NCBI GenBank assembly: GCA_014898415.1
Contig: RCTD01000008.1
Span: 558,001-622,000, forward strand
Reading direction: 5' to 3'
DNA length: 64,000 nt
Origin: Stromatinia cepivora
Lineage: Eukaryota > Ascomycota > Leotiomycetes > Helotiales > Sclerotiniaceae
Shown here: positions 57,164 through 64,000 of the stretch, in pieces
Layout: each line of letters begins with the position of its first letter
Position numbering within the stretch: position 1 is the stretch's first letter
Program-made: the position numbers and the translations under genes
The notes under the pieces: generated by a model
Databases searched by the model: none
Seen by the model: only the letters and a program-made list of their open reading frames with translations
What the model was told of the DNA's origin: nothing

Positions 57164-57661
57164 GGGGTGAATGGGAATGATTTCGTGTGATAGCTGGGAA
57201 TTTGTAGAATAAAAGTTTTTTATGCATCGGTTTTGAGAAATCAATATGGAGGTGACTTGTGTCGCCTAATATTTAAAAGACTTGCCAGATCATGAAATAA
57301 CCATATCACCAAGCGCTGAATGTTGATGATAGATATTCCCATTTATATGCAATCAATGCACAGCCTATTTACAATGTATATTCCCATGTATCCCATTTCC
57401 CTCATATGTCCCAGTGCTCCCATGTTTCCTATGTATTATGCCAATAAATGATCTCTCAAGCCAGTAAATGCAAATGGGTATCTTCGCGAAAATGCAAAAT
57501 ATGCCACCCTCATACCCAACTCCGAAATACTAGCAAATTACTAGCGAAATAACTTCAAATATGCAGATTCTTCTTTCCTTGTATGTTCGTGTATGCTCGT
57601 TCCTAATATGTACCGCCGTGTGCCTTTTTCCCGTATGTGCCGTGTAGATGTTTTTTTCCGT
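57164..57661. other. Intergenic between convergent genes
   Basis: 498 bases: 3' regions of the NmrA-like pseudogene and of the DNA glycosylase gene. Repeated CCCATGT/CCCATTT words occur around 57384-57430 (TCCCATGTATCCCATTTCCC). No gene is supported. Confidence 0.5.
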
Positions 57662-59356
57662 TTATAGTGAGAATTCTTTAGTGGTTTGAATGTTGACGGA
57701 GGTTTCGGTGTCTGCTTCGATTTCAAGGTCGGCCTCGCCTTCCTCTTCCAAAACTAGTTCATCAACTGCTTCCGCGTCATCTTCTAATTCCATATCATTG
57801 CCGGCATCCATCTCAGCCTCTGCTTCTCCGTCACTATCCTCGGCACTTCTGTTTCTCTTCTTCGAACCCTTCGCAAGCTTCTTTACAGCCTTCTTGACAG
57901 TCGCCTTCTTGGCAGCCGCGTAACCTAATTGCTTCTTATCTCCAGTTCTATTGACCAAATGCTCAATTGGACAAACAGTGCTCTCCCAATCTGTAGAACC
58001 CTCGGATGTAACAGCTCTGCAGCGACCACATGTCTTTCCATGTCGGAGGAACAATTGATGAAGAGAGTACTTCAAGTGATCTGGAATTCGAACTTCACAA
58101 TGACTGAATGTTTGGTCGCGGGTTGCTCCCTTTGGAACCCAACCGAGCCACTTGCAATGACGCCAAACGTGCGTATCGACAGCAAAGCTTGGTCTTCCCA
58201 TGCAGAACAAGACAACACATGCTGCAGTCTTGACGCCGATACCAGGCAAATCCATCAACACCTCCATAGCAGCTGGTTTATCCAGGGCGTGAATGTAGTC
58301 AATTGAGAGCATGTTCTCCCGCAGGCTCTTGATCTCAGCTGCCTTTTGCTCCTTAGTCTCCAAAACCTTTCCAATGAATGGGATTGAAACATCAGTATCA
58401 ACTTCCTTCAATAAAATCTCAAGAAGCTCGGTGTTTTGATTGTAAATCTTGTTGAGAATTTTCTTGATATTACTACCCTTCGTATTGGCAAGACCACCTG
58501 ACCTAATGGCCTCAACGATATCTCCTTCCGGTGCAGCAAATACGGCCTCCCATGATACACTACCTGCACCTTTGCCAGATGTTCTCAGTCCAAATCTCTC
58601 CTTCAGGCCTGCCATTGATTTGTTAGCGTTGCCAGCAGCTGTTGCGGCGCTGAGAAGTGTCCTCAAAGTTGCGTCAAGAGCATCTGGAACCTCTCCACAT
58701 CCAGTGACAGTCTCGGAAGGAGCTGGGACTGTGTCAGGGGGCTTGACTTCACCATGCAAGGCAGTCAATAAGCTGTTTACCGTCTCGGCCTCTAGAATGG
58801 TGGGCGAAACATGATCGGGGAAAGGTGTTTGACCAAATACGAGGCCATAACTCTTCTTATTTGTCTTGGGAGCCTTTGTTGAGGATGCCTCAACCTCGTT
58901 AGATGCGTCGGCAACCTTCTTCTCGCGTGACGATCTCTTCTTCTTGGGCTTCTCTTCCTTGACGTCTTCAAGCAGATCAGCTGCGACTGAATCGCCAAGA
59001 TCAAGTAGCTTCTCCTCATCCTCATCCTTGATAAGTGGAGTTTCAACCATAGCCTTGGCTGCTCTGGCTCGTGTAACCTTCTTAGGGGCAGTGGTGAGCT
59101 CTGTGCCGGTATTGCCAAAGTTATCGTCCAGAAGGTCACCTTTCTTGCCCATTCCATGAGGAAGGACATCCCAACCACCCATCATTGGCTCCGGCGCTAA
59201 CTTTGCTTTCTTCCTTGGTGGGGCACGCTTTCGAGGCTTAGTTGGAGAACCGGTGGCGACATTTTCAAGAATTTGCTTGGCATTGGCGGGCGTAACTGGT
59301 GGAGAAGAAAGAGTTGCAGCAGCTTTTGCAGCCTTGGTGGCGGCGCGAGTAGGCAT
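57662..59356 (-). CDS. HhH-GPD DNA glycosylase, endonuclease III-like
   Basis: Intronless, 564 residues from the first true ATG at 59356 (MPTRAATKAAKAA); the frame is open 5' of it but without ATG. Base-excision repair type enzyme. The N-terminal 170 residues are Lys/Ala-rich and basic (PRKRAPPRKKAKL, KPKKKRSSREKK), likely nuclear signal and DNA contact. The catalytic core follows at about 220-430: ALDATLRTLLSAATAAGNAN, the helix-hairpin-helix MDLPGIGVKTAACVVLFCMG with Lys376 in the EndoIII catalytic position, and FAVDTHVWR with Asp394. Beyond it HGKTCGRC and STVCPIEHL give three cysteines where EndoIII has a four-Cys iron-sulfur cluster, so a cluster is doubtful. A long acidic tail ends the protein. 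It is larger than yeast Ntg2, closer to fungal-specific HhH-GPD proteins. Confidence 0.9.
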   Translation of the reverse strand: MPTRAATKAAKAAATLSSPPVTPANAKQILENVATGSPTKPRKRAPPRKKAKLAPEPMMGGWDVLPHGMGKKGDLLDDNFGNTGTELTTAPKKVTRARAAKAMVETPLIKDEDEEKLLDLGDSVAADLLEDVKEEKPKKKRSSREKKVADASNEVEASSTKAPKTNKKSYGLVFGQTPFPDHVSPTILEAETVNSLLTALHGEVKPPDTVPAPSETVTGCGEVPDALDATLRTLLSAATAAGNANKSMAGLKERFGLRTSGKGAGSVSWEAVFAAPEGDIVEAIRSGGLANTKGSNIKKILNKIYNQNTELLEILLKEVDTDVSIPFIGKVLETKEQKAAEIKSLRENMLSIDYIHALDKPAAMEVLMDLPGIGVKTAACVVLFCMGRPSFAVDTHVWRHCKWLGWVPKGATRDQTFSHCEVRIPDHLKYSLHQLFLRHGKTCGRCRAVTSEGSTDWESTVCPIEHLVNRTGDKKQLGYAAAKKATVKKAVKKLAKGSKKRNRSAEDSDGEAEAEMDAGNDMELEDDAEAVDELVLEEEGEADLEIEADTETSVNIQTTKEFSL

Positions 59357-61002
59357 TTTCAATTTGATAATATTGCTCACTGGATGTGATTGAATTCAAT
59401 GTAAGTTAAGAGGTAGGACAATAAAACATACGAAGCAGCTTGAAGAAGAGGATAAATAATAAAGCTAATTGAGTTCAAATCAGTTCCATAGACTGATATG
59501 AAGAAAAGAGAACAAAAGAGGTAAAAGTTGTAATTGTTGTAATTGTAAGATGGAAGAAAATAATGTGTGAGTTGAAGAAGGAAGATCAGAAGTCAACATA
59601 CCTTGATAAGTGGAGCTATGATAATGGTACGGGTAGAAGCGAGATACCACTAATACAGCTACTAATATAGCTACTAACACAAATAAGGTAGTTTCTTGAT
59701 GAATCTTAATGTTAAAGGAGGATAGCACCAGGTATTAGTGCGGGGTAATTTCCACTTGGGGTATCTTCGGGCTAACTTCTCAAAATCTTGGAAATATCTT
59801 GAAAAGTTGTTGGGAAGGAACTTCAAAATAATTTTGGAGGGGAAAACTTCAAAAGGAGGAAAGGAAACTTGAAAATCCCAATTCACCTTAATTGAGTTTC
59901 CATTATAAATACGGTGGGTAGGGAAATGAAATGAAATCATAAAAAATCATTCACCCCTTTTTTTTGGTTAGAAAAAGGAAATGAAAGTGGTTTCTTTTCT
60001 GATATTCACTTACATTCATCTCAATACAACTGATTGAATGGTCAAAGAATAGAGAAATGAAAGTACTTCCTCTTCTGTTATTCATTTGTATTCATCTCAA
60101 TACAATACAGCTGATCCAATTGTCAAATGGTAAAGAAATGAACCATTGAAACTATTCACCCAGCCTTTTGCAAAGAGGGGAAGAGGTAAAAGTAGTTTGT
60201 TTCCTGATATTCACCTACATTCATCTTAATATAGCTAATTGGTTTGCCAAAGGCTTTTCTTGCAGAAAGGGAGGAGATAAAGGGGATTTGTTTCCTGATA
60301 CCTATTTCCAAGGTTACTTGCATTTCCTCAGTACAGCCGATTAATTTGCCAAATGTGAGAGTCAAGATCATCGCAGAGATTTGTTGGTTATAATTGAGTT
60401 GGCTCCATTATAACATTGGCTTCATCCAGGGACCTGAAGATGGCATACCAACGGACTTCCGTAAGACCCCCCAAAAGAGCAATTGAAGCATCAGCAGGGT
60501 CAAGATCCTCCCAAGTTCATTTGATGAGCTGTGGATTAACCAAAAAATGTATTCTGGATAGACTGTTTTAACCATGCTTTATAATGTTAAGGTCAAATCA
60601 AATATTTGTCAATATTCCTTTTTAGTCCAATATGCTTCTATCTCCCCTGATTGTCCTTGAAATAGTCTACTAGAAATCTGCTGAGTACTGTAATTACTAA
60701 AGATATCATGGTAAATCCCATAGCTTCGTAGCGCAATAGTTTAACTTTTCTCCAGAATCAAGGAGTTGTTAACTAATGAATATTTGGAAAGAGGTTCATC
60801 ACTTGAATTTTGGAATAATATCTTTGGACAACAATTCCCCCGCAGCCTCACATATTTACCCAACTAAAAATTTCTTTTACAAGACTCAAGTAGGTTACAA
60901 AATCTTTGTTCTAACCTAATCTATACTAATAAATTATCTTCCTTCTCAACCTAGAGCTATATGGCGAAAAGATTGCCGTGCCAAAAGACTTGATCCGACA
61001 AA
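59357..61002. other. Intergenic with diverged tandem repeats
   Basis: 1.65 kb. 59357-59940 is the upstream region of the glycosylase gene. The block 59978-60358 is repetitive (own entry). 60360-61002 is AT-rich and featureless. Confidence 0.5.
59978..60358 (+). repeat. Four diverged tandem copies of an 80-120 bp unit
   Basis: Copies start near 59978, 60053, 60136 and 60259. Each has a purine-rich head (GAAATGAAAGT or AGAGGTAAAAGT), TTTCCTGATATTCA-like core, then ACATTCATCTCAATACA followed by (C/A)TGAT and a TT(G/T)(C/T)CAAA end. Copies A and B are most alike, C and D are more changed. No ORF conserved across units. Confidence 0.7.
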
Positions 61003-62969
61003 TTACAACTGCACCTCAACAACTGGTCCCTTCCACTCAACTTTCCCAAATGTGATATAGTATAATACACAAAAGATCATGACAGCACCAGTAACAAGAG
61101 AACTGTAGTTCATGTTTGCCGCAGTGACAGGTAAAGCAGGGGGCCAAAAGCTGAAGAAAAGAATGGTAATCAAGTAGACCACCGCGAAAGAATTATTGAT
61201 GATACCAAATAAACCGGGAATGTGCCATGGTCCTATTAGTTCGGTTAGCGTTAGCCAGAAATCCCGAAGAGATAGGAGATATGTCGTACCCCAGATTAAT
61301 TGAGCACCAGCAGTATTTACCAAAACGGGCTCTTCGGAAATTTCGTCAAGATTTTGGAATCCTCCGGTAAGTCGACGATATAACAGAAGAACCGCGCAGA
61401 TTAGGTAAGAGCTGTAGAGACCAGCTACAGATAGAGATACTACATCATTGAAAACAGTTGCAGATCCAATATTGATCAATGCAAGTAGGCATGAGATAAC
61501 GGTAGTGACGGCGATGGACCAAAGAGGTATTGTAGTACGGCTATCAACCTAAATCAATGGACATAGCCGTGTTAGCTAGTGTGATGTTAAATGTAGAACG
61601 AGAGAACACGCACCTTTTGGAGAGTTCTCCAGCCAGGCACACCATGATCTCTTGCAAAAGACCAAAGCATACGGGATGTAGAAGCCAGACTACCAACCGT
61701 GGCGCAAAGAGTTAATATAGTAACTATTGAAGCCATAGTTGCTGTTCCACTGGTGGACCTTGTTGCTTGGAGAAAAATTTCAATAAATGGGTATCCGGTG
61801 TCTGTGGATAGTGCATTGTCGATATCTCCAAGACAGAACAAAAGTGCTATTATCATTGCAAATCCCATACTTCCATTTAATATGACGCTCAAGATGATGG
61901 ATTTTGGTACTACTAGAGATGGATTGCGGATTTCTTCTGACATCTGTGTGGCTTATTAGTCTCATAATCTTGCTGAGCACTATCTTATACCTAAATTTAT
62001 GGAAAACTCACATGAAATGCTCCATCCGCACCTACAATATGTTAGCAATTTACATGGGAAGTTTAGAGGGTTTGAAAAGCTTACCAACAAATGCGAAGAC
62101 GTTCCCAATGAGTCCAACAAAGAATGAAACTCCCTGAGTTGGCCAACCACCACCATTAAGCCAGCCGGTAAACACATTACTTGCGGTATCATGCGGTGCA
62201 AGTATAACTAACGGGATCAAGATGAAAAAATCCAAAAATCCCAAAATGTGCAACACGAGGATTAAGCCTTCAAACTTCGGTAGTGAACTACTAACAACCG
62301 TATTGATGAAGACCGCAAAGAAAATGGCCGCCCAATATAACAACGTGCCCTGCCACGCTGCCTCAGATGCAGCGTATGAAGGCACAGTCAACACAATCAA
62401 TCCTTGAATGAGAGTACCAGTGAGATAACCACCCGAAGCAACAACACCTTGCCAACCCGTGACGGTCAACCAGCCCGTGAGATAGCTCAGAAATTTACAG
62501 CACCATGGAGGAGCAAGCATAGATACCCAATGATATTGGCCGCCCGAAGTAGGGGCCATGGAGACTAGCTCGGACAGGGTGGAGAAAACCGACAGGTTAC
62601 CAGCCCAGATCAACAGAAAACCATAAATAATTCCCGCCGGCCCGCCATTCTGAAGTCCACTTATGAACACCGTTAAGCTTCCTTCCCAGGTGATAAGAAT
62701 GGTACAGCTAAAACCGAGGATGGACATGAAAGCGAAATTCCGCTGTGAAAATGTCAGTATTCGATGGAAAAACTCTCGTGACCCACTGGCTGTGTTTGCC
62801 AAGCCATATATATTCATGAAAGACAAAATCAACGAACTTTAAGAACTGGTTTCTTTCCCAGCCGTATCAGGTCATCTCGGTCTTTGTTGTCACTATTGGA
62901 ACGGTGCGCGGAAGCTCGATTCTGCCTGACGCCGAGTTCTACAGCTTCGATTTCCGAATCGTATTTCAT
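61003..62969 (-). CDS. Amino-acid/GABA-type permease (APC family, fungal choline/GABA clade)
   Basis: 561 residues from five exons, 62969-62838, 62742-62085, 62031-62012 (20 nt), 61943-61614 and 61548-61003. It transports amino acids or related amines across a membrane; the substrate cannot be read from sequence. After a hydrophilic leader come KKPVLKRNFAFMSILGFSCT, ILITWEGSLTVFISGLQNGG, SELVSMAPTSGGQYHWVSML, GWLTVTGWQGVVASGGYLTG, and the family motif VGADGAFHMSEEIRNPSLVV split over the 20-nt exon. Further helices follow with TLCATVGSLASTSRMLWSFA, RDHGVPGW and LINIGSATVFNDVVSLSVAG; about 12 membrane segments in all. It ends VEWKGPVVEVQL. All four joins keep frame. It looks intact. Confidence 0.93.
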
Positions 62970-63432
62970 GTTTGCGATAGAGGCCGAGGTGCGCACTGCG
63001 CTGGTTGAGCTGTCAAAGTGTGAAATGCCAGGTTGAAAGTGATGAGTTTGCGTTTCGTTCGTGCAAGTGCTGGAGATTCAAGAGAAGCTAAAGGGGGAGT
63101 CGTCAAAGTGAAGGAGATGCGGACGTTATCTTAATTAGACTGCTGGTGGGGTTCGCGCAGGGGTTTAATAAAATCCAACGTGCGGGTTAACCGCTTGGAT
63201 TTTACCGAAGTAGTGGACGTTTGCAGATAGACCGATTTTATCTGTTCTAGGCCAGGATTCATACCCCTGGTGCATATTACCGTTGATTGTGGGGTCATCA
63301 CCTAGTAACTTACCTTGTTCTACGGAGTAAAGCAGCTCCTTGGGAACTTCATTATTCATGATGTGATAGTTAGTGGCTTACCTATTATTACAGTGATACG
63401 ATATTGGTGGCGGGAACCTCTCTTCATTTCAG
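62970..63432. other. Intergenic between permease and rhodopsin-like gene
   Basis: 463 bases between two tandem minus-strand genes; it includes the permease promoter. A 64-codon minus-strand ORF lies within (separate entry). Confidence 0.5.
63165..63359 (-). CDS. Possible small protein of 64 residues
   Basis: ATG at 63359 to TAG at 63165: MNNEVPKELLYSVEQGKLLG, then NMHQGYESWPRTDKIGLSAN and KIQAVNPHVGFY. The texture (balanced polar residues, few rare codons) looks coding, and it precedes the permease in the same direction. It may be an orphan gene, or an exon of a missed transcript. No family is known to me. Confidence 0.35.
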   Translation of the reverse strand: MNNEVPKELLYSVEQGKLLGDDPTINGNMHQGYESWPRTDKIGLSANVHYFGKIQAVNPHVGFY

Positions 63433-64000
63433 CTAATTTACATCTACTTTCCAAGTTCGAGTCTTTTTTATGATTCTAGATTGACTCGTTTGACTTTGGC
63501 CATCCCACAAAAATCCCTCATCAACGACGATAACTGCATCCGATTGACCAGCTGGATGAGCCGGCACAAAATCCGCTAATTCCTGATTATCCTCATCGTC
63601 TCGACTTGTCAAGCTCAATTTCTGACTGATCATCTTTCCAATCTTTGCTCGTTTGCTTCCTTGAGATGAATTGGCATTGACGTCGCGATACCCTTCAACG
63701 GCTGTGCCACCTCGTCGACGCAAGTCGTCCGTCCGGAGCATACCCGACTCCAGACTATCTAGGAAAGGTTTCAGATACGGAACGCAAGCTGTGACAATAC
63801 TGAGGCACTGGACAATCTGGTTGCAGATTGTTGTCATCCACGGATCGAACGTCGGGTCATGCATCTCCTCGTTTGAATAATATAGCTGACAAGACACTGC
63901 GGCAACAACACTAAATCCGGTTTATTTAGCTGTAAATTTGGACGGGAATCGTACTTATGCTGCTTACCAGATACGACTACCGAAAATACAGATCAATGTG
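63433..64000 (-). CDS. Rhodopsin-like fungal integral membrane protein, 3' part only
   Basis: The gene runs off the right end. Last exon 63910-63433; the preceding exon ends at 63968 and continues past 64000 (LICIFGSRI-CVVAAVSCQL join, in frame, 58-nt intron). Typical of the fungal rhodopsin-domain membrane proteins (7-helix, Pfam rhodopsin fungal): FDPWMTTICNQIVQCLSIVT, ACVPYLKPFLDSLESGMLRT, DDLRRRG, the final membrane helix and its conserved cytoplasmic exit. The cytosolic tail of about 100 residues is basic then acidic and ends KKTRTWKVDVN, a short W-K-V tail often seen at the end of these proteins. Ligand and role are unknown for most members. Confidence 0.85.

Noticed and set aside
1..64000. 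tRNA or rRNA genes
   Set aside because: I looked for GGTTCGAA-type T-loops with partnered stems and found only chance matches such as the one in the sub2 exon near 2152; a tRNAscan run would settle it.

Overview
The window reads as nuclear DNA of a filamentous ascomycete. Genes are split by short GT...AG introns (mostly 45-60 nt) with CTAAC/TTAAC-like branch sites, intergenic DNA is AT-rich, and it carries fungal families: Sub2, a HET-domain protein, an NLR with an alpha/beta-hydrolase head, a Zn2Cys6 factor, a fungal rhodopsin-like membrane protein and an amino-acid/GABA-type permease. The style of the genes suggests Leotiomycetes (Botrytis/Sclerotinia-like), but that is an inference from memory of protein style, not a search.

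Left part (0.4-16 kb): the DEAD-box mRNA-export helicase sub2 (minus strand) shares a promoter with an Rpr2/Rpp21-type RNase P subunit. A gene-poor stretch follows (3.5-7.3 kb), then a secreted amidase whose third intron carries a MITE-like inverted-repeat insertion, a DUF92/TMEM19 membrane protein, and a large coiled-coil protein next to a small TPR-like protein that seems to share its repeat block.

Middle part (17.7-37 kb): accessory DNA rich in nonself-recognition genes and decay. It holds a broken aldo-keto reductase, a broken NLR with a hydrolase head and WD40 tail but no NACHT region, a Ser/Thr-rich GPI-anchored wall protein with three Cys repeats, an intact HET protein, a cysteine-rich gene broken by a 2-nt slip, a fatty-acid transporter/very-long-chain acyl-CoA synthetase, and a full-length but shattered HET pseudogene collinear with the intact HET gene.

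Right part (38.6-64 kb): a housekeeping run (ribosomal protein eL14, NAC alpha, ATP synthase subunit d), an HSL-type esterase, two F-box-like genes (one with an in-frame stop, one with an AT-hook-like head), an Mrs2/Lpe10 magnesium channel, a Zn2Cys6 regulator with a late, intron-split zinc cluster, an acidic unknown, a broken NmrA-like reductase, an EndoIII-type (HhH-GPD) DNA glycosylase, a permease, and the 3' end of a rhodopsin-like gene running off the window. The palindrome TCACGTGA recurs in promoters of this window (sub2/RNase P, ATP synthase d, Mrs2, Zn2Cys6), with a plain CACGTG before eL14. All exon joins were inferred by eye from reading frame and splice signals. I see no CRISPR array, tRNA, rRNA or complete transposon, and no clearly new system. 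The most interesting region is the decaying HET/NLR interval.
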